Of a stretch of DNA of 64,000 nucleotides, positions 32,924 to 44,370 are shown piece after piece (the stretch's first letter is position 1; each line of letters opens with the position of its first letter). The translations under genes and the position numbers were made by a program. Below the pieces are notes generated by a model. It did not search any database and was not told where the DNA came from. It was given only the letters and a program-made list of their open reading frames with translations. Source of the stretch: Paracentrotus lividus (lineage: Eukaryota; Echinodermata; Echinoidea; Camarodonta; Echinidae); the NCBI GenBank assembly GCA_940671915.1, contig CALNVZ010003426.1, positions 48,179,803-48,243,802 on the forward strand, read 5' to 3'.

Positions 32924-33886
32924 CAGCGCGTCCCAAAAAACAATGTCCCTCTGATTGGGCACTGAATAACTTCTCAATTAAAGAAATATTGCCAATTTTA
33001 TAGGCATATTTTGAAAGCCCACATAATTCTGCGATTCCTGTGAAAATGTCAAATGTTTTGCTTCATTAGTCTTGAATACACAGGCTCTTTTGTGAGAGTA
33101 GTCATTTTTGGCCCCGTTTGATGAAAGGAATACATTACAAAAGTGCCATACATGATGCCCTGCTTCACTTTTATTTCGGTTTAACAACTGTGATGTTCAT
33201 GTTTTTGTTTTCAAGGAGCAATGCCATATCTTATTGGCCACGAGTCTAAGACTATTTCACATGTTTGATTTTTTTATAAAGTCATAGTGACCCTTTACAA
33301 GTCATGTTCGAAATTATTCACGGCGAACAGATGGTGACGTCACCATGACTTGTTCACCACTGGAAAATGTCTTTAAAAATAAAACATGATATATTTTATC
33401 CAGTCGCGAGCAAGTCACAGCGATGCCGCAGAGACTTCGCCGTGACTGCACTGACTAAAGATCACTCATAAAGAAATATCAAACACGTTGACATTTTTAA
33501 AAGACTTTTTAAACTTTGCGCAAGAAACTCAGGAGACGACTCCACGGCTTAAGATACTACAGTCGTGAACTAGTCAAGAACTATACCCATGATCAGTGAC
33601 ATACGTCTTTTCGTCATCTGAAGTTCAGCTGTTTAGATGAAAACTATTTAACATTTCAGGGTTTCAATGTTTCAGTTGTTCTGTTTGCTTTCACATGCAT
33701 AATCTGCAAACTTGGAAAGGGCTGAAATGCACTGTTGTTACTTGAACGACTCTGTTCAAAACCAATGAAGCAAACCAATAAAATTTTCACACAAATTACA
33801 AAAAACTATGGGCCATCAAAATATGCATATCAAATTGGCAATAATTCTTTATTTTAGAGGCTTTTTTTTGGGGGGGGGACGCGCTG
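32924..33886. mobile_element. Mariner-like MITE with TA duplication (D intron)
   Basis: The ends are CAGCGCGTCCC and GGGACGCGCTG, flanked by TA at 32922-32923 and 33887-33888. TA duplication is the mark of the Tc1/mariner superfamily. The 963-bp interior has no transposase frame. The matching element in the C intron has lost its right end. Confidence 0.8.
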
Positions 33887-34095
33887 TATACCAAATATCT
33901 CAATTTTAAACCTATGGGAGTCTATATCCGGAAAAATTGGAAATGGGGCACTTACAATATTATAAGCCTATACAGTTTTGACACAATCCAAGAGAAAACG
34001 ACATTCTGGTGTTAATTTGACACTTTTCATGGTGTTAATAACTTTCAAATAAAAGTCCTTATTCTTTCCTTCTCCTTCTTTCTCTTTGTTGCAAG
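33887..34095 (+). other. Intron of GPCR D, 3' part (empty site of the C-intron element)
   Basis: Colinear with 19454-19580 and 24102-24174 of C. ACATTCTGGTGTTAATTTG here is the uninterrupted target of the 19581-24101 insertion. The acceptor is TTGTTGCAAG. Confidence 0.75.
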
Positions 34096-34899
34096 TATCC
34101 AATCCTGTATGCTGTGGTGACAGGTGGTAGCATTATGTTGAATGCTGCTATGACTGTCGGGATATGCAGTACATTTGCCGTAGCCATCCACCGCTTCATC
34201 ATCATCCGTGTGGATCCATTCCAGAACCGTCGCATCATCACGGCCATCCGTTGTGTCATCACTTGCATGATCATGTGGGTGGTCTCAACGGTCTTTCAAG
34301 CTGGCATCTACCTACGCCTGTTCGGTACCTTTATCTTCACCTCTCACATTATTTATCTCACCACGATCCTTGGCTCAATCGGTTTCACCGGGATCTGCTA
34401 CACCGTGGTGTACATCACCATCTCAAAACCACCCGGCGATATCGGCCTGTCATCCGATGCCTACGTGCTCCGGGTGAGGAGAAACAAGAAGGTCCTCGTC
34501 ACCTTCTTCTTGGTCGTATGTTCCAACTTCGTTTGTTGGTTCTTCAGGTGCTTCTATCTTCTCTGCGTTTTGACGACACCATCATTCGCAATGGCTTACG
34601 ATCCCACGTACGACCGATACGTCTACGCGAATTGGTTAGGCGACCTCAACGACTTTTCGTGGTGGATGATAAGCATCAACACAATCATCAACCCAGTCAT
34701 CTACTGGACGAGGCTCAGTGACTTCAGACGGTTGATTTGCAGCTGCTTCGGTCGACGCAACCTCAAGGATTCGTCGCCGATAACGAAGGATAGCAAAATC
34801 GAAAGCGTGTCCGGTAACAGTGAGAATAAAATAAGCATGGAGGTCGACAAGGGAATCGACCATGGCGTCGCCAGCGAGAAAGAAAACGGATGTGTTTAA
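34096..34899 (+). CDS. GPCR D, exon 2 (TM3-TM7 and tail), rhodopsin-type receptor
   Basis: The exon gives a 339-aa receptor with exon 1. Motifs are as in C: AIHRF at the end of TM3, NPVIY in TM7 and CSCFGRR after it. Against C, changes cluster in extracellular loops and outer helix ends, for example FQAGIYLRLFGTF for FHTGIYQRLYGTF and NDFSWW for IDFSSW. The tail ends EKENGCV rather than EKENGSV. After the stop TAA the sequence departs at once from the B and C flank, so D lost or never had the AGGTCA array. Confidence 0.88.
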   Translation, partial: YPILYAVVTGGSIMLNAAMTVGICSTFAVAIHRFIIIRVDPFQNRRIITAIRCVITCMIMWVVSTVFQAGIYLRLFGTFIFTSHIIYLTTILGSIGFTGICYTVVYITISKPPGDIGLSSDAYVLRVRRNKKVLVTFFLVVCSNFVCWFFRCFYLLCVLTTPSFAMAYDPTYDRYVYANWLGDLNDFSWWMISINTIINPVIYWTRLSDFRRLICSCFGRRNLKDSSPITKDSKIESVSGNSENKISMEVDKGIDHGVASEKENGCV

Positions 34900-35041
34900 C
34901 GCATTTACTGCTGGAACCGTTCCATTAGAACTTGGAGTCCCGGTATCAATCTGCAATATTCTATAATTGAAAAGAAGCACAATTGGAATGAATAATTGCC
35001 GCATTTTAAAATATCTGCTGTTAGAAAGAGTTTTTCCTTTT
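34900..35041. other. Flank after gene D
   Basis: No similarity to the 3' flank of B or C beyond the first few bases (CATTTACT). No gene is seen. Confidence 0.4.
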
Positions 35042-35940
35042 TTCATTCCTGATCATACTGAGAGCAGAAGTTGACCAGCCCAGTCATCATTTTAAGATAA
35101 GGAAGATAAAGTAGCAAAAACCTTCACAATAAAATTTTGGAAAGTGGGGATGATCAGTGAAAGAAATCTTTAAACTGTTTTATATTTCTTTAAAAAAAAA
35201 ACAAATAAAAAAAAAAAACAAACACACACACACAAACAAAAACACACAAACTTTTTACACAATCAGTTTTTACTTTTTCCAAACAAATAACAGCCATAAG
35301 TACTATTATGGCATAGCTGGATGACGGGACCCGAGAAAATAAATTTCTTTGTGTCGTTTCTGCTTCATGATTTCTTTCACTCATAATCTTTCACCTCCCA
35401 AAATTTTATTGTATGGGAAACATTGAATTGATAGGGAGAATTGTTCCTTTTTTTCATTCCTGGGCATGCTGAGAGCAGAAGTTAGTTTTTACTTTTTCCA
35501 ACAAATAACAGCCATAAGTACTATGAGCAGGGTTCCCACAGTCATGGAAAATCGTGGAAAAATTTGTGGTCATGGAAAGTCAGGGAAAAGTCAGGGAATT
35601 TGGAAAATTTGTGAAAAGTCATGGAAAAGTCATGGAATTCTGTTTTCAAATTTCTTTGGGAACCCTGGGATGGCTGTAAGCGGAGGTGGAGGCCGTCATA
35701 ACGTGTCTGATTTTGGAAACCGTGCCAGAAAGGAAGTCATGGAAAGCAGCAATTCAGTCATGGAAAATTCATGGAATTCTGTTTTCCAATTTCTGTGGGA
35801 ACCCTGTTTGAGGGCATAAAGCTGGATGACGGGACCCGAGAAAATAAATTTCTTCGTGTCGTTTCTGCTTCATGATTTCTTTCACTGATAATCTTTCACC
35901 TCCCAAAACGTTATTTTAGGGGAAACATTGAATTCAATCA
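35042..35940. repeat. Tandem duplication downstream of gene D
   Basis: Two units, about 35042-35450 and 35453-35940, share TGAGAGCAGAAGTT, AACAGCCATAAGTACTA, GCTGGATGACGGGACCCGAG and TTTCACCTCCCAAAA. The second unit is split by the MITE at 35528-35806. A poly-A/CA-rich stretch at 35190-35250 interrupts the first. Confidence 0.8.
35528..35806. mobile_element. hAT-like MITE, CAGGGTTCCCACAG ends, internally duplicated
   Basis: It begins CAGGGTTCCCACAG and ends CTGTGGGAACCCTG. An internal TTTGGGAACCCTG at about 35655-35667 marks a 140-bp core element, after which the right half is repeated. Such CAGGGTTCCC ends are typical of nonautonomous hAT elements. It lies in the second unit of the tandem duplication and is absent from the first, so it is younger. 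Confidence 0.75.
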
Positions 35941-36468
35941 GAAATGAAAAGAGACAAGCTCTCCCTTAATAGATACAAACATGATTATGAATAAAATATA
36001 ATTATGTACGGAAAGGATAGTAAAATAGACAACTTTGAGCAGGGAGTATATATTAAACATATTCATAAATGTTACAGGTTTTGTTTATATACATAGATAT
36101 ACTGTTATGTACCATTGACTTTTTACTAAATGTTTTTCATAGGCCTACTACTATAATACTTTATGTACTCGTTGTAACAAGATTGAATTTGTATATTAAT
36201 TCACAATTACGTCATGAATTGTATCTAGCAGATCCCTTTTTTTAATATAAATTACTTCATCTTTAAAATCGTCTATAATCTTTGAAATTTCGCTTATTAA
36301 TTTGGAGTTTATTAATATGAATTTTAGAACAGCCTATTATGATTTTGGAACGCAAATAGTTATGGTTTTATAGTCATATTTGTTTCTTTAAATGTTAGAT
36401 TTTTGTGTTATGACTATGATCATGTTTGTAAACCAAGTGTAATGCAGCCTCCAATCTCCTTTCCTCTG
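35941..36468. other. No gene seen; AT-rich spacer
   Basis: Unique-looking AT-rich sequence with only chance frames. Confidence 0.4.
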
Positions 36469-36470
36469 TA

Positions 36471-36987
36471 CACTCTAAAAACTGAAGTGCTCTTCTTCGC
36501 ACTTCAGAGGCTGAAATCAGCACTTTTTAAGAGCTTGTATAGTGACTGCACTCAAAGTGTTGTTTTAGCACGTTCACGTGAGCTGAACTTTCAGCAAAAA
36601 TGGGCAAAAATGGCGTGACTTCGGTGGGATTTGAACCTGGGTCCACTTGATGAGAAGCGCAGCTTACGAGCACGTTAGACCAATTCACATCTCACGATTG
36701 CTAGCAGATCATATTGTTGGATGATGAACTTTCTTCAAAGTTGCCATTCTATATTATATGCTTTCACAATTCAATCAAGTTAGGGAGGTCTACGTTGGTC
36801 TACGTTGGTCTATTGGTAACGTCAGCGGTACTCTTCCGTGACGTGTCTAGGTGGAATCCGGTTCGAATCCCATATCGACATTGAACATTTTCTGTTGATT
36901 ACTTAGCTCTTGGGTTAGTGCTAAAACAGCACTTCAAGTGCAGTCACTATACGAGCACCTATAGATTAGCACTTCAGTTTTAAAGTG
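36471..36987. mobile_element. Short copy of the inverted-repeat element with two tRNA-like modules
   Basis: The ends CACTCTAAAAACTGAAGTGC and its near complement are flanked by TA at 36469-36470 and 36988-36989. A minus-strand module has TGGTCTAAC (from 36682) and GGTTCAAATCC (36627-36637). A plus-strand module has TGGTCTATTGG (from 36806) and GGTTCGAATCC (36860-36870). The two read outward, as in the element at 19581-24101, but in swapped order, so this copy is inserted in the opposite orientation. Confidence 0.8.
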
Positions 36988-36989
36988 TA

Positions 36990-38280
36990 CCATTAAATAA
37001 ACCATTCAGTATAAATTCACATAATAAGAGGCCCATAAAGAGTTAGAACACATAATTAAGAACCTCTATTTAATCCGTTTGAAACAACATACATTTTACT
37101 TTTTTTTTACTTATGATTTATACCAATGATATTCTATTACGACAAAGGAAAACTTAAGATAATCAGTGATTTAATCATTGCATGTTTTATTGTTTTAATG
37201 CTATGAATACAAGCAAATAAAACAGAAGACAAGAAAAATCGAAAATTTAAGCACACGTGATTTGATAGTCAAACATGTCGAATGAAGTAAGATTCATCAC
37301 CAAAATAATTTCGTAAATCGCAGCACCCTTCTCTAAAATATTACTTTAAACTCTTCTAAGATTTTTAAATTCAATTTTTATATATCTTTATTTCTTCTCA
37401 AATTATGAAAGTAAAATATTTAGGTTTTTATTTAATGAACTTTTTGACGACAAATCAATTCCCCAGGGCAATAGCTTATTAAAAATAAGGCGCAAAGATT
37501 TTTTTTTTAATTCGGTGATGCATGCAACGGTATGATATACCTTCTGACCCCTCACTTCTGAATAAATTAGTCACAGTTTCTAAAACACAACAGACCAATC
37601 ACAACGCCTGACATAAATTAGTCACCGGTTCTAAAAAGAGGCTGCCCGAAATAAACAATTATCTCAGACAAGGCGCAAAATAGTCTTATTAATTAGCCAG
37701 GGCCTGTCTTCTTAGTCATGTTAGTCATCAGAACTAATCCCTATTTTGCTCTTCAATAGCAACGGCGGATTCAAGATTGTCTGGCAGGGGGGGGGGGGGT
37801 CACAAAAAAAAAATGAAAAATTGATAAATAAAAATAGCAACAAAAAAATCGATAAACTAGAGGGTTTTGTATGTTTGTTTCTTTTTGTTGTTCATTGCCA
37901 TTTTGAATGTAAGTGGTGTTTCTCTGAAATCTATAACTAGACAGTCATGGGTTGGGGGTTAACCGCTCGTTTTATATCCATTCTTCAAGTATACATCCCC
38001 CCTTATCGCTTATCTCCTATTAGTACTTCTCTTTGTTATAGACTTTATCCTTCGTTATTCACTTTTCCATATCAAAATTCCAAAGTGTATTTTAGTTTTT
38101 CTATCATTCATATTTTATTACATAATACTTTATCTCAGCTAATAAGCTCGGCCACACGCACTATAATGTCAGATTTGGGGGATTTCATTCAATTTTAATA
38201 ACTTCCGAAAGCAAATCCATCATTAATTTTAAATCCACCACTTTCCAGTGTAAGCCGCATAGATTACACACTTTATAAAA
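36990..38280. other. No gene seen; AT-rich spacer with low-complexity patch
   Basis: Frames at 37746-37940 and 37947-38198 lack recognisable motifs. A poly-G/poly-A patch lies at 37788-37815. Confidence 0.4.
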
Positions 38281-39350
38281 CGCAAGGTGAGAACTAATTG
38301 GTTTTCTTTGACAAAAGGAACCATTTGTAGCACCTCATAAAACTATCATCTTTGTGAAAGTGATAAAACTAATCTCCGCAAATATTCCTACTCTGGTACT
38401 ACTTTATAGAACGTAAGGTGAGAACTAATTGATTTTTTTTTTTTTTTTTTTTTTTTTACAAAGGAACCATATAACAATGAACTGTAATTTGGATCACCTA
38501 ATAAACCTCTCACCTTTTTGAAAGTGATAAAACTGAAAGGCTTATTCTCATTCCTTTCCTCAAATGGTATTTCATATACAGTGTACATCGATCATTAAAC
38601 CAAATTTACACGCTCTACAAAAACGTAAGGTGAGAACTAATTAATTTTCTTTGACAAACGGAACCATAAACTTTAACTTGAATTTGGACACCATATAAAA
38701 CGCCCGCCCTTGTGAAAGTTGTAAAACTTATACTCATTCCTTTTCTCAAAATTTCTACTCTGTTACTTTCAAGTGTATTATAGCTGCATATAAAACCAGA
38801 TTAACTCACTTTACAAAACGTATAAGGTGAGAACTAATTGATTTTCTTTGACAAAAGGAACCATAACTGTTGAACTTGAATTTCGAGCACCTAATAAACC
38901 TCCCACCTTTGTGAAAGTGATAAAACTAATAGGCTTATACTTATAGTCATTCCTATCCTCAATTATATTCCTACTCAGGTATTTTCCAGTGTAAGCCGCA
39001 TATTAAACCTGATTTGCACACTTTACAAAACGTAAGGTGAGAACTAATTGATTTTCTTTGACAAACGGAACCATAAACTTTAACTTAACCATATAAAACG
39101 CTAGCCTATGTGAAAGTTATAAAACTAAGTTCTACTCGTTCCTTTTCTCAAATTTCGAATTTGTTACTTTCAAGTGCATGTATAAGCTGCATATAAAACC
39201 AGATTTATACACTTTACAAAACGTAAGGTGAGAACTAATTGATTTTCTTTGACAAAGGGAACCGTAACGTTGAACTTAAATTTGAAGCACTTAATAAACC
39301 TCTCACCTTTGTGAAAGTGATAAAACTAATAGGCTTATACTCCTTCCTTT
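38280..39350 (+). repeat. Minisatellite of about 200 bp, six copies
   Basis: AAGGTGAGAACTAATTG starts a unit near 38284, 38415, 38627, 38824, 39034 and 39225, with spacing 131, 212, 197, 210 and 191 bp. Each unit continues TTTTCTTTGACAAA.GGAACC and later GTGAAAGT.ATAAAACT. The first unit is shortened. A poly-T tract interrupts the second. Confidence 0.85.
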
Positions 39351-40618
39351 CCTCAAATGTCCCTGCTCTCTGGCTTCGTCATAATTTCAGTGATAGGATT
39401 TCGTGACAGTTACGAGCAACAGAACGAGGAAACTTTTAATCCGACAAACAAAAAAGTTACAAAAGAAACTCGTTTCCCTTTTGTCGACCGTTCAATAACA
39501 CGAATACGTGACTACGTCAAGTTTAGCCAACGTTATCTCTCTCTCCTATTTCCGTTGTCTAATTAATAAAGTAGCTGCGAAAACTCGCGCCTAAATTAGC
39601 GTAGAAGCGTCAAAGTATTTGGGTATGACTCATAGCTAGACTAATTAGGATGGAGATAAAACACACATTGAAGTCTTTTTCGTTTCTTTTTAGTTTTACT
39701 TTTTTTGGCGGGCACCGGAAGACAAAGACCATGACATGCAAATGGTATGTTTACCGGGTTATTGTTGAAATTAAGACCATCAATTGAGGCTAAGCACGAA
39801 GCTTAATTAATGAGAAAACGCTAGAGAATGGGAAAAGACTGAGCAACGAATTAATTAGCTGTCGTGAGGGAATAAGAAGGAAGAAATGGCTTCAATGATC
39901 CTTTACTCATCGTTGACATTGAGAGGCTATTAAGATCTTGAATTTTAATCCAGTATAATATCTCGAGATGAGTAAATGAACAGCTGTGGTTGGAATAAAG
40001 AATACTGGACGTTATTTTTTTTTTTTTTTTAAGTATTTGGGAGTAGGCCTTTATAGCAAAACAACATGAAATGATAATTTGATATTATGTTGAAGGTGTG
40101 CAGCTATAAGAATGGTTTCTATGGGAAATGGTTAATCAAAGTTATGTAATCACGGCATATTAACAAGATTCGATAGATTTTAAAATGTCACACGGTATCA
40201 GTTATATCTTGTGCAAATTAGAGTAGGATAAACGTAGAGATTTTAAATTTTCATTTCAATCACTTTTATATGAATTTGCTTGCTATAACTTACACAATTG
40301 TAATAAAAAAATTGAATAAAATGTATAAAGAATCACAAGAAAAACAGTCGACATGGTTTTGTTTTATTTTCCTATGAAAACTTATATAACATAGTGTATA
40401 AATTATTTAGTGAATAATTCAAAAATGTATTATTGAATTTGCAGTATTTCTATTTCTATTCAAATAGATTAGTCCCGTCAGTCTATATCGCTTACTTTCC
40501 AAAAAATCAATGCATTTTCAGACAAATAGAATAGTCATATAACTGTAAATATTGTGTTCAATTATTTACGCAAGATTGTTAGAATACGGGATATCATTAG
40601 CATCCTATTAATTTTGGA
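39351..40618. other. No gene seen; spacer
   Basis: Only a 69-codon chance frame (39357-39566) and AT-rich sequence are present. Confidence 0.4.
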
Positions 40619-40620
40619 TA

Positions 40621-40850
40621 CTGTAAACGTGGAAATTTTCACGGTACATTAATTTTCGCGGATTTCGCGCAAAGATCGTACGGCGCGAATTTAAAAACAC
40701 GCGAATATATGAGCATGCTTTCTTATGCATGCTTTACATAGGTTAAATTGCGTTCGTACGTAAATACAGCGCGAATTTAAAAACCCACAAATACGCTTTG
40801 AGGCCTCTAAGCGCGAAAAATTAATCGCGCGAAAATAACAGCGAATACAG
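40621..40850. mobile_element. 230-bp MITE with TA duplication, rich in CGCG
   Basis: The ends CTGTAAACGTGG and CAGCGAATACAG are imperfect inverted repeats flanked by TA at 40619-40620 and 40851-40852. Inside, TTAATTTTCGCG and CGCGAAAAATTAAT pair. Structure suggests a Tc1/mariner-type nonautonomous element. Confidence 0.7.
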
Positions 40851-40852
40851 TA

Positions 40853-43800
40853 TTAAATCTGTAAAATGTACTAAGAACTAGATTAATTTACAGGGGACCC
40901 TTCTCATTCGTTGCGTATTAGTCTGCAGCTTCAAAACTTATTTCGACAATTATTTTAGTTTACTATATTCCTTGAGCTTAGCCTAGATGTATAACTCTCT
41001 GAATGCCTCAAAATCACCAATGTCATGAGCTACTTCATATTTTATGGATCTATGGCAGGAATCGTGTAGTCTCAAGGATCTCACTGTTTGTGCGCCATCT
41101 CAGATTGAGGTTTGTGTCTGAAGACTAGTTGCCCGATTGCTGCTTTGCTTGCCTTCGCATGTCACGTGACCTGTAATGCTCACACGGCGTTTTAGATGAT
41201 GAGACTCATCAGAGCTTTCGCCTTCTGATGTTCAATGTTATGCAAGGCATGTTGACAAGAAGCAGCGAATTTTTTACGATCATGATGAAAATAATAGTAA
41301 TCATGATTTTTTTTTTTTTACATCTTTGTAAAAAAAAAAAAAAACGATGTAAAAAAAAAAAACAGGATTATTATGCCTTCTATTGTAAAATCAGAACAAG
41401 AAACTTACACAACTGGTTTAAACCAAGGTAAAAAAGTGATAATAAAATGATACATAATTGCTGGTATGTGCTATACGCATTGAAATGAATGTATCATACA
41501 TTAATTCATTTAATAGCAACATATAAAAAAAAAACTAACAAAATTAGTAAAAACTTGTTTTAGCAAGCTTATATAGGCCTATATGATATGGATTAGCTTA
41601 TATCTGCCATACTTTGTTGAGTTGTATCATTTTCTAGAAAGTATAATATCCTTTGTGAGTTCTCAAATTGGGTGGTTTTCGTTATTATCAGTATTTTTAA
41701 AACCACGAATAGGATTATACCGACTTAACGTTAACGGTGTATTGTGAATAACCTCTTAAACCACACATAACATTTTAATTCTCCTATTTATTCGAAAACT
41801 TCCATTATTTCTCACCAAATCTGTATCATTTCGAGAGTTTTTGGGGGTTAAATACAATCATTACCCCCACCTACACCCATCTTCTAATTGTAGAAGGACC
41901 ATAAACAAACGGAAAATTCTTATAATCACACGAGTATCCACCCCCATTTAGCAGCACCCCCGCACCGCTGGAAGTTCGGCGCGGTTGACCATGCGTTGCC
42001 GCTTTGGCGCCAGCTCCGCAAGAGCCCCAGCACGGCATTTTGTTACAGCGTATGAATTATATAAGTATTCACTTTGTTTCAATTTAAATCAGTTCAAGTT
42101 TCTACCACAGTGTATTTTATTTTATTTTTTTATTTTTTTATTTTTGTTATTTATTTATTTATTTATTTATTTCTTATTTAAACCAATTTTCGTTTCTACC
42201 AATTGGGCCTAGTGATTTAAACAATTAGAGTGGTCTTGAGTCGTATAAGAAAATACCCTTTAATAGTCAATCAGAAATTAGTCATGACAATAATTTTCGA
42301 AAATGCATATTCTTTCAACATGATTTCTGGATAAATTGAGCTAATATTTCTTTCAGACTCCTTTGCCACTACACTTTTCCCGTTTTTGTTTTTTGTTTGT
42401 TCGTGTGTTTTTATTTTTATTTATTTTTTATTTTTTTTTATTTATTATCATTTTTTTTTATTATTAGCATTACATTTATTTTGGGGGCACTTCATTTGAA
42501 TTCTTGAGCCTGCAATAAAATATTACCAATGCATAATTATGAGCTCTGATATTTCCCATCGATATAAATTCTGTTTTGTACTTGTTGCTTATTATGGGCG
42601 ACCGCCACCAACGGCTGTGTGATTATAGTGAGCGAGGAATTCTCCATACCTACCCTACATAACAACAAATTATGAATTTTAATCATGTTAATTGTGGACT
42701 CTTACAAATGATTTTTACCCATTAGAATATAATAATTTCGAATTGTAAAAATTTAAATCGTAAAAAAATGCCTAGAGTCCCCTAATGATTATATCAAACT
42801 AAACCAAGTTTAACCCACATTATCAAGTATATGTTTTACTCTGATTAGACAGTTTATGTATAAGAAATACTTTTCAGACACCCTCTCCCATTCTGCTTTT
42901 AAACAGAAGAATTTCAATCAACAATCCAATAATTTTTCATGCAGATATAGGCTTTATCCTGTAATAGTTTACGAATTAGAAAATACACTCTCTGGAAAGT
43001 ATGACGTCACATTTTTCTAATGAAACTACAGTTCCGAAAAAGTGTCTCCAGTGCGGCGCCACCACTAAACCCTCAATGGTAAAATGGCCTTTCAATTTCT
43101 ACCAAAGGATTCCACAGATATTATTGTTTTTCGTTTCTGCGCTGACTGTTTAGTATTTTGCCACATTTATTAGTCATTTTGTTTTGCCTGGATTATTGAT
43201 CATAAAAACACAAACAAGAGCTGATTCCAATTCCACATGTTAGATCAAGGTATCCAGTGGGTGTGGGGTTTAGATGTTTTGAAAGGTTGGGGTACGTATG
43301 GGAATGCCAACATCTGATTTATGTATTTTTGTTGTTTAATTTTGAAACATTAGACTGCAATGAAAAAGAAACACAATAATAGTAAATATTAAATTGAATA
43401 CTACCTCCTGGATTGAACTCAAGACAATGCAGTCACTTCTTGATTTTGAAGAAAGAGCGAGAGAGATGGAGATAGATGGATAGATAAGAAACTGAGGAGA
43501 GAAACATAGAGGAGAAGGATGAGGAAACAAAGAAAGAGAGAATGCGAAGGTATGATAAGTATCGTAGACACCATCCTTCCCCAATTATTGCCTGCATCAC
43601 CACCGGTGGCGTATCCAGCCGCTCCCATTTCGAGGGCTTAAGAAATTCAAACTTGCAGCGCTGGGGGTATCTGCAGGATATACTGGGTTGAATATTCAAA
43701 TTTTATGATCATGATAATCATATCATCAGTGCAGTATTTAGGAGGCATTTCAAAAACAAAGAAAATGGAAAGAAAAATGCAAAAATTAATCAAAGAAATA

Positions 43801-44160
43801 TAGCAGTCCGCCCCTTGTTAATTCTAATCTGGATATGCCTGTTAGTGTGGTGATATATGCGTTAATCTCTGTTATTATAATCATTCTGAAAACTAAAACG
43901 AATTAAAATATGAAGAGCCTTGGGGGGTTTGACCACTAATCCCAATAGAATCTACAGTGCACTAAACTATTCAATGAGGTTTCTCTCTTCTCTGCGGAGT
44001 GGTAGAGTATGTACATTATATTAAAAAAAAGAACGAAAACAAAAACAAAAACAATTAAATGAATTAAAAAATTAAAAAATTAAAAAATTAAAAAATAAAT
44101 GGCATAACATTGCAGGATTTTTATTTTGATTTCGGTTCCCAGAAACATGAAATTATCAAA
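40853..44160. other. No gene seen; spacer with low-complexity tracts
   Basis: Homopolymer patches lie at 41309-41362. (TTTA)n-like tracts lie at 42117-42172 and 42408-42470. Short (ATTAAAAA) units lie at 44065-44095. The frames at 41985-42212 and 43336-43699 run through low-complexity DNA and show no motif. Confidence 0.4.
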
Positions 44161-44204
44161 GTATGACTATTTCAGATCATTGTTTATGCATTTTTCTTTA
44201 TATT

Positions 44205-44295
44205 AATGATAATCCGAAAGTCCGGATTTTTTTTCCTTCTTTTTTTGATAATCCGAAAGTCCGGTTTTTTTTTTCTTCTTTTTTTTTTGTTGCAG
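44205..44295 (+). repeat. Short tandem duplication GATAATCCGAAAGTCCGG
   Basis: Two copies at about 44208 and 44247, each followed by T-rich sequence, give a period near 40 bp. Confidence 0.8.
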
Positions 44296-44331
44296 TAAAT
44301 GACTCTGATGTCAAACGTTCAATACTTAGAG

Positions 44332-44370
44332 TTTGTTTGTTTGTTTGTTTGTTTGTTTGTTTGTTTGTTT
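44332..44370. repeat. (GTTT)n microsatellite
   Basis: Nine near-perfect GTTT units. Confidence 0.95.

Noticed and set aside
36800..36875. Functional tRNA gene in the inverted-repeat element
   Set aside because: Only the internal promoter boxes are kept. The acceptor stem cannot be paired convincingly.
38280..39350. Direct repeats considered as a CRISPR array
   Set aside because: Units of about 200 bp that align along their whole length, in a eukaryotic genome without cas genes. It is a minisatellite.
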